Shown piece after piece: positions 33,090-42,071 of a stretch of 64,000 bases of DNA. Both the position numbers and the translations under genes were made by a program. Source of the DNA: Nocardia iowensis (GTDB taxonomy: Bacteria; Actinomycetota; Actinomycetes; Mycobacteriales; Mycobacteriaceae); assembly GCF_019222765.1 (NCBI RefSeq), contig NZ_CP078145.1:8618001-8682000 (forward strand), given 5' to 3'. Each line of letters begins with the position of its first letter. The first letter of the stretch is position 1. The notes below the pieces were generated by a model that did no database searches, was not told where the DNA came from, and saw only the letters and a program-made list of their open reading frames with translations.

Positions 33090-33689
33090 CTACTCCGCCT
33101 TCTTGCGCCCCGCCAGACCGCGCCACGCGAGATCGTCGAGCAGGTCGACGGCCTCGGCGACCTCGATGCGGCCGCTGGCCACCCGGTCGGCGATGGCCTC
33201 GCCCGCGCCGATCACGGCGACCGCGACGACGTCGAAGTTGGTGCCGGGTTCTGGGTGTTTCGCGCTGGATTCGAGCAGCTTGGCGGTCAGTTCGATGACG
33301 CGCTCGCGGGCATTCTCGATCTCGGACGCGAACGCCTGCTGCCCGATGGCCTGGCGGTAGAGCACCTGCCAGGAGCGACGGTTGCGGTCGACGAAGCCGA
33401 GGAAACCCTCCAGCGCGACCCGCACCTGTTCGTGTGGTGTCAGCTGCGGGTTGCCTGCGGGCACCACCGATTCGATGAAGCGAAGTCCCTCGCGCTGGAT
33501 GCAGGCGCGGAACAATTCGTCCTTGGAGCCGTAGTACAGGTACAACATCGGCTTGGATATTTTGGCCTCGGCGGCGATGGCGTCCATCGACGTATCGTGG
33601 AAACCTTTCCGCGAGAACACCTCGACCGCGGCATCGAGCATCTGCTGCTCACGAACCGCCCGAGGAAGTCGCTTCGTTCCGCCCGCCAT
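33090..33689 (-). CDS. TetR-family transcriptional regulator of the fatty-acid module
   Basis: A 199-aa protein from an ATG at 33689. Residues 12-60 form the TetR HTH: EQQMLDAAVEVFSRKGFHDT, SMDAIAAEAKISKPMLYLYY with GSKDELF after it. The remainder is the helical ligand-binding domain, consistent with acyl-CoA-type effectors though none can be read from sequence. It resembles Rv0238, which sits in the same neighbourhood in M. tuberculosis. A copy of the fadA2-fabG4 operator core lies just before its own start, suggesting autoregulation together with control of fadA2 and fabG4-htdX. Confidence 0.88.
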   Translation of the reverse strand: MAGGTKRLPRAVREQQMLDAAVEVFSRKGFHDTSMDAIAAEAKISKPMLYLYYGSKDELFRACIQREGLRFIESVVPAGNPQLTPHEQVRVALEGFLGFVDRNRRSWQVLYRQAIGQQAFASEIENARERVIELTAKLLESSAKHPEPGTNFDVVAVAVIGAGEAIADRVASGRIEVAEAVDLLDDLAWRGLAGRKKAE

Positions 33690-33718
33690 CCACTCTCCTA
33701 CCGCATGGTGAAGTTCAT

Positions 33719-33740
33719 ATATTACTCCAAGGTAAGTTCC
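33719..33740. promoter_or_regulatory. TetR operator copy upstream of the TetR gene
   Basis: On the minus strand the site reads AACTTACCTTGGAGTAATAT, matching the fadA2/fabG4 palindrome at nearly every core position (ACTTAC..TGGAGTAA). It begins about 30 bp before the TetR ATG, placed for repression of its own promoter. Confidence 0.65.
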
Positions 33741-33761
33741 GCGGGTCGGATTTGCTCACCA

Positions 33762-33807
33762 GTCGCGGGAACCGTGCCTCAGCCGTCGCGGGAACCGGGC
33801 CTCAGCA
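33762..33807. repeat. Two tandem 23-bp copies at the lpqI stop codon
   Basis: The unit GTCGCGGGAACCG(T/G)GCCTC plus a short tail occurs twice in a row with two mismatches. The right copy covers the last bases of lpqI including its stop. This looks like a recent slippage duplication. Confidence 0.6.
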
Positions 33808-34965
33808 GCGCGGAAGGGCGCCCTTGAACGCGGCCATCCGCAGCACCGACGCGTCGACCTGGGCGGCGGGCAAGCGGCCCGCCGACACGGCCTGCTCGAG
33901 CTGATCGAGCACGCTGGGCACCGCGTCGGTGGTGATCCACAGCGCGTTGTCGGCACCGGCGACCAGCGCGGCCTCCACGGCGTCCGCGATGGACAAACGG
34001 TTGGTGATCGCGGCCATGCCGCCGAGGTCATCGGTGAAGATCGGCCCCTGGAACGGCGCGGCGCCGTAGTCACGGCCCTCGCGCAGCAGCGTCATCACCT
34101 GCGGGCTGATGCTGGCGGGCACCTCAGGGGTGGTGAGGCCGGGAACGTCGAGGTGGCCGACCATCACGCCCGCGCCGGAATTGATCAGGGCACGGTACGG
34201 GACGAGATCGACGGTCTGCAGGTCGGCCAGCGGCGGCGTGCGGACCGCGCCCCGGTGCGAATCGCCGGAGGCGGAGCCGTGGCCGGGGAAGTGCTTCAGC
34301 ACCGTGCCGACACCGACCTCACGCATGGCCCGGATATAGGCGTCGGCGTATTCGGTGACCACGGCCGGATCGGCGGAGAAGGAACGGTCGCCGATGACGG
34401 AATCGTCGGGCTGGCTGCTCACATCGACATCGGGGGCGAAGTTCACCGTCACGCCGAGGTCCTTCAGTTTGCGACCCCTGGTCAGTGTCTCTTGATAGAA
34501 CTGTTCGGCGGACATGGCGGGCACCGTCGCCCTGGCGGAGAGCGCCTCGCCGATCAGACTCCGAACCCGGGAGACGCGGCCGCCTTCCTCATCGATGGTC
34601 ACCATGAGCGGCACCTTGGCCGTCTGCTTGACCTGGTCGAGCTGGCCCGTGCTCAGCAGCGACAGGTCGGTCCAGCCGCCGACGAATATGCCGCCCACCT
34701 GTTCGGTGCTCACCACATTCGCCGCGTCGGCCTGACCGGTGATGCCAACTGTCAACAGCTGCGCCAACTTCTGCCGCAAGGTGAACTGGGCGAGGTACCC
34801 GTCCGTGCACGCCTTTTTCCCGGATGTGGTTGCCTGCGTGGGCGATTCGGAGGTCGACTCGGGAATCACCGGTCGCGAAGGCGCGGAGTCGCTGCCACCG
34901 CCGGACGAGCAGGCGGTCGCGACGGCGGCCAGCACGGCGAGCACGAGCAGAGGCGTCTTCCGCAT
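33802..34965 (-). CDS. lpqI: LpqI lipoprotein, family-3 beta-N-acetylglucosaminidase (NagZ-like)
   Basis: A 387-aa protein with a lipoprotein signal (MRKTPLLVLAVLAAVATACS, lipid-modified Cys19), a Ser/Pro-rich linker and a GH3 catalytic domain. The NagZ-specific loop is present: KHFPGHGSASGDSHRGAV with Lys-His, Asp and His catalytic residues. Substrate-binding segments include TIDEEGGRVSRVRS and FAPDVDVSSQP. Aspartate nucleophile region: FTDDLGGMAAI. Anchored outside the membrane, it would release GlcNAc from peptidoglycan fragments during wall recycling. The neighbouring TetR/AftD arrangement matches the Rv0236c-Rv0238 region of mycobacteria. Confidence 0.93.
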   Translation of the reverse strand: MRKTPLLVLAVLAAVATACSSGGGSDSAPSRPVIPESTSESPTQATTSGKKACTDGYLAQFTLRQKLAQLLTVGITGQADAANVVSTEQVGGIFVGGWTDLSLLSTGQLDQVKQTAKVPLMVTIDEEGGRVSRVRSLIGEALSARATVPAMSAEQFYQETLTRGRKLKDLGVTVNFAPDVDVSSQPDDSVIGDRSFSADPAVVTEYADAYIRAMREVGVGTVLKHFPGHGSASGDSHRGAVRTPPLADLQTVDLVPYRALINSGAGVMVGHLDVPGLTTPEVPASISPQVMTLLREGRDYGAAPFQGPIFTDDLGGMAAITNRLSIADAVEAALVAGADNALWITTDAVPSVLDQLEQAVSAGRLPAAQVDASVLRMAAFKGALPRC

Positions 34966-35063
34966 GGAAGTAAACCGTACTGATCGCGCGCGGCAGCGGG
35001 TAGGCCGGGCTCGGCCAGGGTAGCCTTGTTCAATAGCCGTGAGTCTCCCACCAGGAGGTCATC

Positions 35064-35552
35064 GTGCCCTGCGATCTGATGCTCATTGCCTACGACGGGT
35101 CCGAGAACGCCAAGCGGGCCATCGAATACGCCGGGCGGTTCCTCAGTGCGAACAGAGCGATCGTGCTGACCGCGTGGGAGCCGATGGTGCGGCAAGCCGC
35201 CCGCCTGTCCGGGTTGTCCGGTGTGATGCAGCCGGAATGGGTGCCCGATGAGGAGATCGAGGACGTCGCCTACGTCGACGCCCGCACCATCAATACCGAG
35301 GGCGTCCGGCTGGCCAAACTCGCCGGGCTCAATGCCGAGGCGCGCACCGCCGAATGCACGACGACCATCTGGAACGCCATCGTCGAATGCGCCGACGACC
35401 TGGACGTCGACATCATCGTCGCGGGCACCCGTGGCGCCACCGGCATCCGCGCCCTCCTGCACAGCAGCGTCGCCGACGCCGTCCTCAAACACTGCCACCG
35501 GCCGGTTCTCATGGTCCCACCCGGCAAAGAGCCCACCCCCAAAGCGGGTTAG
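35064..35552 (+). CDS. Universal stress protein (UspA family)
   Basis: A 162-aa protein from a GTG at 35064 with AGGAGG upstream. One Usp domain: LMLIAYDGSENAKRAIEYAG at the N terminus, and the ATP-binding loop GTRGATGIRALLHSSVADAV followed by LKHCHRPVLMVP. It should be a nucleotide-binding cytosolic stress protein. It is divergent from lpqI and lies upstream of the isochorismate synthase gene; no functional link to either is evident. Confidence 0.9.
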   Translation: MPCDLMLIAYDGSENAKRAIEYAGRFLSANRAIVLTAWEPMVRQAARLSGLSGVMQPEWVPDEEIEDVAYVDARTINTEGVRLAKLAGLNAEARTAECTTTIWNAIVECADDLDVDIIVAGTRGATGIRALLHSSVADAVLKHCHRPVLMVPPGKEPTPKAG

Positions 35553-35622
35553 CGCGCCGCGACTGAGATTTGGGTCGCTCGGCGGGTTGAGGTGCGGCGC
35601 GCGGAGTTAGGGTCGAGGGATC

Positions 35623-36717
35623 ATGGATGGATTCCTGCTTGCTCAGGCCGAGGGGGTTGTCCGGGCGTTCGGTAGCCGGGTCGCCTTCGATGAGGCCGGG
35701 CACGCGGTGGCCGCGCTACGGGATGGCAGCGCGGAACTGATTGTCGGGGCACTACCGTTCGATCCGCGGCGGCCCGCCGCTCTCAGCGTGCCCGAACGTG
35801 CGCAACGCACGGTGGGCCCATGGCGGCCCTCGGCGCTTCCCGAACTGCCCGCCGTGCAGTTCGTCACCGAAATCCCCAGTGCCGCCGAACATATCGCGCG
35901 TGTGACGAAACTGATCGAGCAGCTCAACGATCCGGCGCAGCCGCTGCGCAAGGTGGTCGCGGCCCGGTCGGTGCTCGCCGAGGCGGCTGCCGCGCTGGAG
36001 CCCGAGCTCGTCGCGGCCCACCTGCTGACCCGGCATCCACACGCGAATGTGTTCGCGGTGGACCTGACACCGGCCGGGCGGGTCGGCGCGACGCTGGTCG
36101 GTGCCACACCCGAGGTGTTGATCGCCCGCCATGGCGACACGGTCACGCTGCGTCCGCTGGCAGGCACCCTGCCACGTCTCGCCGACCCCGCCGCCGATGC
36201 GGCCCAGGCCCAGGAACTGCTGGCCAGCGCCAAGAATCGCGACGAACATGCCTTCGTCATCGAGTGGATCCGGGAAAAGCTCAGCCCGGTCTGTGCTGAA
36301 CTGTTCATCCCCGACGGACCGGAACTGATCAGCACGCACGAGGTATGGCACCTCGCCACCCCGATCACCGGACGACTGCGCGATCCAGCGACCACCGCCC
36401 TCGATCTCGCATTGCTGCTGCACCCCACGCCCGCCGTGTGCGGCACCCCGACCGACCTGGCGCTCGACACCATCGCCGAGCTGGAGGAAGACCGCGGCTT
36501 CTACGGTGGCGCGGTCGGCTGGTGCGACGCGTCCGGCGACGGCGCCTGGGTGGTCGCCATCCGCAGCGCCGAGTTGTCGGCCGACGGCCGGACGGTGCAC
36601 GCCTACGCGGGCGGCGGCATCGTCGCCGCCTCGGACCCGAAGGCGGAACTCGACGAGACCACCGCCAAACTCCGCACTCTCCTCGGCAGCCTGAACTGCG
36701 TCATCCCGGCGCATTGA
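35623..36717 (+). CDS. entC: Isochorismate synthase
   Basis: A 364-aa chorismate-binding enzyme. Conserved segments: LRKVVAARSVLAEAAAALEP, GATPEVLIARHGDTVTLRPL and AGTLPR, then DEHAFVIEWIREKLSPVC, the HEVWHLATPITG segment, HPTPAVCGTPTDLA and the final ELEEDRGFYGGAVGWCDASG with YAGGGIVAASDPKAELDET. It converts chorismate to isochorismate for siderophore (salicylate or 2,3-DHB) or menaquinone synthesis. No other siderophore or menaquinone gene is adjacent, so entC versus menF cannot be decided here. GAGGG precedes the ATG. Confidence 0.88.
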   Translation: MDGFLLAQAEGVVRAFGSRVAFDEAGHAVAALRDGSAELIVGALPFDPRRPAALSVPERAQRTVGPWRPSALPELPAVQFVTEIPSAAEHIARVTKLIEQLNDPAQPLRKVVAARSVLAEAAAALEPELVAAHLLTRHPHANVFAVDLTPAGRVGATLVGATPEVLIARHGDTVTLRPLAGTLPRLADPAADAAQAQELLASAKNRDEHAFVIEWIREKLSPVCAELFIPDGPELISTHEVWHLATPITGRLRDPATTALDLALLLHPTPAVCGTPTDLALDTIAELEEDRGFYGGAVGWCDASGDGAWVVAIRSAELSADGRTVHAYAGGGIVAASDPKAELDETTAKLRTLLGSLNCVIPAH

Positions 36718-36853
36718 TTCGCGGGTGAGCACCGCCGCCACCGCGGTACGCGCTGGCTATCGCCGGGAATCGACGGGCTGAACGCACCGAATACGGCAGC
36801 GGGCTGCTAGGTTGACCGGGAATGTGCCTGCATCGATGTATTGGAGTGCCGCA

Positions 36854-37024
36854 ATGAAGTTTGCTGTTCCTGGTGTTGCGAGTGCTGTCGGCGGCGCCGT
36901 ACTCGGCGTGATCGCGGTGCTCCTCGTCACGGTGGCGGTGCAGCAGAACTCGCGTCCGGACATCGACCGCAGCGGCGACAAGGACTCCTCGTTGCTGAAC
37001 AACGTCGAGTACGGCAGTCGCTGA
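36854..37024 (+). CDS. DUF2613 small membrane protein (Rv0236A-like)
   Basis: A 56-aa protein, MKFAVPGVASAVGGAVLGVI then AVLLVTVAVQQNSRPDIDRS. GGAG lies nine nt before the ATG. It has one N-terminal membrane or signal-like helix and a short polar extracellular tail. A gene of this size and sequence type directly precedes aftD in mycobacteria (Rv0236A), as it does here (124 bp to the GTG of aftD). It is possibly a partner or stability factor of AftD; the role is not established. Confidence 0.85.
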   Translation: MKFAVPGVASAVGGAVLGVIAVLLVTVAVQQNSRPDIDRSGDKDSSLLNNVEYGSR

Positions 37025-37148
37025 GCCGCTGACCCCCGCTTCACCCGCCGACTCGCGCGAACCCGCCGCGGCGTCGCGGCGGCACCTTGCGGCCTCGCGC
37101 ATCCGCGGCTCGCAAGCGCCGCTGGGTAGACGCTGGTTCGCGGGCACT

Positions 37149-40100
37149 GTGCTCGCGGCGTTTCTGCTGACCTTCCTGCAGGCACCCGGCCGCACGGTCG
37201 CCGACACCAAATACGACCTGGCGCAGAACCCGCTGGGTTTCCTCGAACGCGCCAGCCACCTGTGGAGCAGCCAGGCCCCGATGGGCCAGGTGCAGAACCA
37301 GGCCTACGGCTACTTCTTCCCGCACGGCGCGTTCTTCTCGCTCGGCCATCTGCTCGGCCTGCCCGCCTGGGCCACCCAGCGGATCTGGTGGGCACTGCTG
37401 CTGCTGGCCGGATTCTGGGGCATCATCCGGCTCTGCGAGACCCTCGGCATCGGCACCCGGGGCTCCCGCATCGTCGCGGCCATCGCGTTCACGCTGTCCC
37501 CCCGCGTGCTGACCACCCTCGGTTCCATCTCCTCGGAGACGCTGCCGATGATGCTGGCGCCGTGGGTGCTGCTCGCACCGGCCGCGCTCGGTATCCGCTA
37601 TCGCAATCGACGGCGCACCGTCGATCCAGGTCACTCGCCCGAGGCCGCACTTGGCCGAGCCCGTTCGGGACGCGCGCGCCGCGGTGGCGCGGAATCGGCC
37701 GCCGGGAGTGCGCTGGCGCTGGCGTTGATGGGGTCGGTGAACGCGGTCGCGACGGTCGCCGCGTTTCTGCCCGCATTCTTGTGGTGGGCCTCGTATCGCC
37801 CGAACCGGCAGTGGTGGCGGTTCACCAGGGCCTGGATTCCGCTGCTGGTGCTGGCCACCTGCTGGTGGGCGGTGCCGCTGCTGCTGCTCGGCAAGGTGAG
37901 TCCGCCGTTCCTGGACTACATCGAATCCTCCGGGGTGACAACGCAATGGGCGTCGCTGGCCGAGGTGTTGCGCGGCACGGACAGCTGGACGCCGTTCGTC
38001 TCGCCGGAGCGCATCGCGGGTGCGGTGCTGGTGACCCAGCCCGCGGCGGTGCTGGCCACCGGGCTGCTCGCCGCGGCGGGCATGGCGGGGTTGGCGATGC
38101 GGTCGATGCCGCATCGGGGGCGGCTGACACTGATCCTGTGCGTCGGACTGGTCGGCATCTGCGCCGGGTATGTCGGTGAGCTGGGCGGGCCGTTCGCGGA
38201 GTCGGTGCGCGTCTTCCTGGATTCCGGGGGTGCGCCGCTGCGCAATGTGCACAAGCTGGAGCCGCTGATCCGAATCCCGTTGGTGCTCGGCCTCGCTCAG
38301 CTACTCGCCCGGGTGCCGCTGCCTGCCTCGGTGCCGATGCCGGTGTGGCGCAGCGCGTTCGCGCATCCGGAGCGGGATCGGGTGGTCGCGGTGGCGGCGC
38401 TGATCCTGACCGCGCTCGCCCTGTCCACCTCGCTGGCCTGGACCGGCAGGCTGGCCCCGCGCGGCGCCTACGACCAAGTGCCCGCCTACTGGCAGCAGAC
38501 CGCGGACTGGTTGGCGCACAACGCCGCCGACACGCGCGCGCTGGTGGTGCCCGGGGCGCCGTTCGGCAGTCAGGTGTGGGGATTGACGCGCGACGAGCCG
38601 TTGCAGGCGTTGGCGAGCACGCCGTGGGCGGTCCGCGACGCCGTGCCGCTGAACCCGCCCGGCACGATCCGCGCGATGGATTCGGTGCAGCGGCTGATCG
38701 CCGACGGCAGGCCGTCGACCGGCCTGGCGGCGACACTGGCCGGGCAGGGGATTGGTGTTCTGGTGTTGCGCAACGATCTCGACCCGGAGACTTCGCGTTC
38801 GACCCGTCCGATGCTGGCGCACCGCGCGCTCGACGGTGCGCCCGGTCTGACGAAGGTGGCCGAATTCGGTGCGCCGATCGAGCCCGCGGTCATCGCCGAG
38901 GATCTGGTCGCGGACGGCGATCTGCGGCCGCCGTACCCGGCGGTCGAGATCTACCGGGTGCAGGCGCCGAAGCCGGGCACGCCGACCGAGGTGCGCGGCG
39001 GAACCGGTGCGCCGCAGTCGTTCCCCGGCGCGTACACGGTGCCGCTCGACGCGGTACCCGTCGTACAGGGCGGGCCGGAAGTACTCGAACGGCTGCATCG
39101 CGACCCTGGCACCACCGACACCCCCGCGATGCTCGCCGCCGACGCGACCCGTGCCGGACTGCCGATCGGACCCGTCACGGTCACCGATACCCCGATGGAT
39201 CGAGAGACCGACTTCGGTCGCGTGGACAATCACAACTCCGCGGTCCGCGCACCGGACGACGCGCGCCGCACCCACAATCTGGTACGCGACTATCCGGTGC
39301 CCGGCGCCGACCTGGTGCGTGGGGAATGGTCGGGGGCCACCATCACCGCATCCAGCTCGGCCGCCGACGCCACCCAGCTCGGCGGTGCCGCGCCGGGCAG
39401 CTCGACCGCGGCCGTCGTCGACGGCGACCCGGCCACGGCGTGGATCAGCAACGGCTCCGAATCCGCGCTGGGGCAATGGCTTCGGCTCGACCTGGCGAAG
39501 CCGGTCAACGCCGGTCAGCTGAGCTTTCACACCAGCGCGGCCGCCATCGGCGACCCGGTGAAGTGGGTCGAGGTGCGTACCGCGAACGGCACCGTCACCA
39601 CTCGGATCCCCGAACCCGGTGCACCGGTATCGGTTTCGCTGCCCGCAGGCAAGACGCGGTGGGTCACCATTACCGCCATCCGCACCGAAAGCGGCAAGCG
39701 CGGTGGGCAGTTCGGCATCAGCGAGCTCACGTTGGACGACTACTCGGTCCGTGATCTGCCGGTCCGTGTCGACATCCGGCACCGGACCGTGCTGCCGCCG
39801 ACACCGGCGGGTGCCCAGGTCCGCGGATGGGATCTCGGTCAGGAATTCCCTGGGCGCAGTGCCTGTTTCGATGCGCCGGACCGGGTGCGGTGCAGTAAGG
39901 CCCTCGGCTTGGCGCCGGAGGAGCCGGGCACCTTCCAGCGCACCCTTTCGGTGCCCGAACCGATGGCTGTCACGCCCGAGTTGACTGTCCGGACCCGGCA
40001 GGGTCCCGCGCTGGAGGCACTGCTCACCGACCACGACCGTCCGGTCGCCAGAGGCAAGGCCGATGTCGGAGACCTGCGCGGTGCCGCGTTCGCCGCGACC

Positions 40101-41540
40101 GATGGCGATCCGCGCACCAGTTGGACCGCGCCGGAGGACTCGGTGCGGGTGCTGACCGGCGCCAAGCCGACACTCACCATCGAACTGCCCGAACCCGCCT
40201 TGGTGACCGGGCTGGAGTTGACCCCGTCGCTCGGTGGTCTGCCTGCCGAGCCCACCTCGGTGGTGGTCGATCTCGGTGATGGTCCACAGGTGCGCGAGCT
40301 GGACCCCGGCAGTCCGGCCCGAGTCTCGTTGCACCCCTACGTGACCGATCGGATCGAGCTCAGCATCCGGACCTGGCGACCGGTGCTCGACAAGACCGCG
40401 CTCGGGTTCGCCCTGTCGCAGCCGCCGGGCCTGGCCGAGGTGACGGTACTCGGCCCGGACTACCCCGCACCCGCGGCACTAGACCGGGAAATCACCGTCC
40501 CGTGCGAAGTCGGGCCCACCATCAATATCGACGGGCAACTGCTGCGCACCACGGTCACCGCCACCGCGGACGAACTGCGCTCCGGTGCACCGATTCCCGC
40601 GCGTGTCTGCCCGAACGACTTCTTCCCGAACGATTCCGGTGAGCTGATGATCCCGCAGGGGCGCGCCGATGTCACCGTCGGGCCCACCGATCTGTTCTTC
40701 GTCGACCGACTGCGGCTCGACCGCGCCGGACCCACCGCCCCGGTCCGGTCCGCGTCCGGAACCCGGGTGCTGGTACTGCCCTTGAGCACGAATGTCGGCT
40801 GGCGCGCAACGACTTCCGACGGACGCACACTCGAGCCCGTCGTCATCGACGGCTGGCAACAAGCCTGGCTGCTTCCACCCGACGCGACGGGCCCGGTCAC
40901 CGTCTCCTTCCCCATCGACCGCTGGTACCGGCTCGGCATCTTCGGCGGCCTCCTCCTACTTCTGCCCCTGCTGTTCCTGGCCATCCCCCGCCGCGCCGGT
41001 GCCGCGAAACCGGTTGACTCCGAGGCGAATACCACGCCGGAGCGGACCGACTCGGCAGTGGCGGGCTCGCCCGAAGCAGTCGTCGAGCCGGATGACGGTG
41101 GCGCCGAACCGGATAACGCTGGCGGCGGACCAGTTTCGGCCGTCGGCGCTCCGGACTCCGCTGGCGGCGACCCGGATTCCGCTGGCGGCGGAGCGGATTC
41201 CGCGCCACGAACCTGGGGTACCCGCTGGCTCGGCGTGATCGGCCTGGCGGCAGCGGTGACGGTGATCGCAGGCCCGGTCGGCACCGCTGTCACCGCGGCC
41301 GCACTCACCGCCGTCCGCTGCTACCCACGCCTCGCACCGCGAGCGTTGGTCGTCGTAGCCGGCGTGGGCACGGCACTCTCGGCGGCAGCACTCTCGACCG
41401 GCCCATGGCGTGCTTCCGGTGGCTACATGGGTGGTTCGCTGTGGGCACAGTTGCCCGCCTTGCTCGCCGTGATCGCGGTAGGCATCGCCGCGCTACCACC
41501 GGCTCGACCATTCGGGCTGCGCCGCAACACACCTCGTTGA
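37149..41540 (+). CDS. aftD: AftD arabinofuranosyltransferase (GT-C, multi-spanning)
   Basis: A 1463-aa membrane glycosyltransferase that adds alpha-D-arabinofuranose to arabinogalactan and lipoarabinomannan from decaprenyl-phospho-arabinose. An N-terminal membrane block carries the first extracytoplasmic loop ADTKYDLAQNPLGFLERASH and NQAYGYFFPHGAFFSLGHLL, typical of AftD. Large periplasmic carbohydrate-binding domains follow (F5/8-type segments around SNGSESALGQWLRLDLAKPV), then C-terminal helices interrupted by a low-complexity PDSAGG repeat (about residues 1310-1355). Start is problematic: GTG 37149 is the first ATG/GTG/TTG, yet the frame is open about 140 bp further up and the residues just before it (LGRRWFAG) look like real N terminus. 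Confidence 0.92.
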   Translation: MLAAFLLTFLQAPGRTVADTKYDLAQNPLGFLERASHLWSSQAPMGQVQNQAYGYFFPHGAFFSLGHLLGLPAWATQRIWWALLLLAGFWGIIRLCETLGIGTRGSRIVAAIAFTLSPRVLTTLGSISSETLPMMLAPWVLLAPAALGIRYRNRRRTVDPGHSPEAALGRARSGRARRGGAESAAGSALALALMGSVNAVATVAAFLPAFLWWASYRPNRQWWRFTRAWIPLLVLATCWWAVPLLLLGKVSPPFLDYIESSGVTTQWASLAEVLRGTDSWTPFVSPERIAGAVLVTQPAAVLATGLLAAAGMAGLAMRSMPHRGRLTLILCVGLVGICAGYVGELGGPFAESVRVFLDSGGAPLRNVHKLEPLIRIPLVLGLAQLLARVPLPASVPMPVWRSAFAHPERDRVVAVAALILTALALSTSLAWTGRLAPRGAYDQVPAYWQQTADWLAHNAADTRALVVPGAPFGSQVWGLTRDEPLQALASTPWAVRDAVPLNPPGTIRAMDSVQRLIADGRPSTGLAATLAGQGIGVLVLRNDLDPETSRSTRPMLAHRALDGAPGLTKVAEFGAPIEPAVIAEDLVADGDLRPPYPAVEIYRVQAPKPGTPTEVRGGTGAPQSFPGAYTVPLDAVPVVQGGPEVLERLHRDPGTTDTPAMLAADATRAGLPIGPVTVTDTPMDRETDFGRVDNHNSAVRAPDDARRTHNLVRDYPVPGADLVRGEWSGATITASSSAADATQLGGAAPGSSTAAVVDGDPATAWISNGSESALGQWLRLDLAKPVNAGQLSFHTSAAAIGDPVKWVEVRTANGTVTTRIPEPGAPVSVSLPAGKTRWVTITAIRTESGKRGGQFGISELTLDDYSVRDLPVRVDIRHRTVLPPTPAGAQVRGWDLGQEFPGRSACFDAPDRVRCSKALGLAPEEPGTFQRTLSVPEPMAVTPELTVRTRQGPALEALLTDHDRPVARGKADVGDLRGAAFAATDGDPRTSWTAPEDSVRVLTGAKPTLTIELPEPALVTGLELTPSLGGLPAEPTSVVVDLGDGPQVRELDPGSPARVSLHPYVTDRIELSIRTWRPVLDKTALGFALSQPPGLAEVTVLGPDYPAPAALDREITVPCEVGPTINIDGQLLRTTVTATADELRSGAPIPARVCPNDFFPNDSGELMIPQGRADVTVGPTDLFFVDRLRLDRAGPTAPVRSASGTRVLVLPLSTNVGWRATTSDGRTLEPVVIDGWQQAWLLPPDATGPVTVSFPIDRWYRLGIFGGLLLLLPLLFLAIPRRAGAAKPVDSEANTTPERTDSAVAGSPEAVVEPDDGGAEPDNAGGGPVSAVGAPDSAGGDPDSAGGGADSAPRTWGTRWLGVIGLAAAVTVIAGPVGTAVTAAALTAVRCYPRLAPRALVVVAGVGTALSAAALSTGPWRASGGYMGGSLWAQLPALLAVIAVGIAALPPARPFGLRRNTPR

Positions 41541-41554
41541 TAGTGTGACGCCGC

Positions 41555-42055
41555 GTGAACGAATGTGCCGAATGCGGTTTCGTCTACGACCTGACCCGCG
41601 CGACCGACGTGGCGCCGCTGGCCAGGGAGCATGCCGTGGAATACGCGGACCTGCTCCTCACCGACTCCCCGAAGCTACGGCGACGACCGCGAGCCGAGGT
41701 CTGGTCGCCCCTGGAGTACGCCTGCCACATGCGGGATGTCCTTCTCCTGCAACGGGAACGCGCGCTGGCCGCCCGGCGGATGACGACGCCGGAGGCCACG
41801 CCGATGGGCCGCGACGAGCGGGCCGAGCACGACGGCTACGCGGACCAGCGACCCTCCGACGTCGGCCGCCAGATCCGGGATGCCGCACAACTGTTCGCCA
41901 ATGTGCTCGAACGACTGAGCGGCGACGACTGGGAACGGACGCTGATCTTCCCCTACCCCGAGCCGCAGGAACAGTCGCTGCGCTGGCTGGCGCTACACAC
42001 CCTGCACGAGCTCCGGCACCATCTGCTCGACATGCATCGGCAGCTGGATACCTGA
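41555..42055 (+). CDS. DinB-superfamily protein
   Basis: A 166-aa protein from a GTG at 41555, 12 bp after aftD. The N terminus has a CAECGFVYDL pair of Cys. A four-helix bundle follows with the metal-type histidines: WSPLEYACHMRDVLLLQRER near residue 55 and LHTLHELRHHLLDMHRQLD at the C terminus. This is the DinB/mycothiol-dependent-enzyme pattern (three His coordinating a divalent metal). The substrate is unknown; related proteins include mycothiol-dependent isomerases and thiol transferases. Close spacing suggests co-transcription with aftD. Confidence 0.8.
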   Translation: MNECAECGFVYDLTRATDVAPLAREHAVEYADLLLTDSPKLRRRPRAEVWSPLEYACHMRDVLLLQRERALAARRMTTPEATPMGRDERAEHDGYADQRPSDVGRQIRDAAQLFANVLERLSGDDWERTLIFPYPEPQEQSLRWLALHTLHELRHHLLDMHRQLDT

Positions 42056-42071
42056 CCCGCCATCGCTCGGC

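Noticed and set aside
38301..40334. 677-codon minus-strand frame inside aftD
   Set aside because: Antisense shadow; AftD is recognisable across the whole interval.
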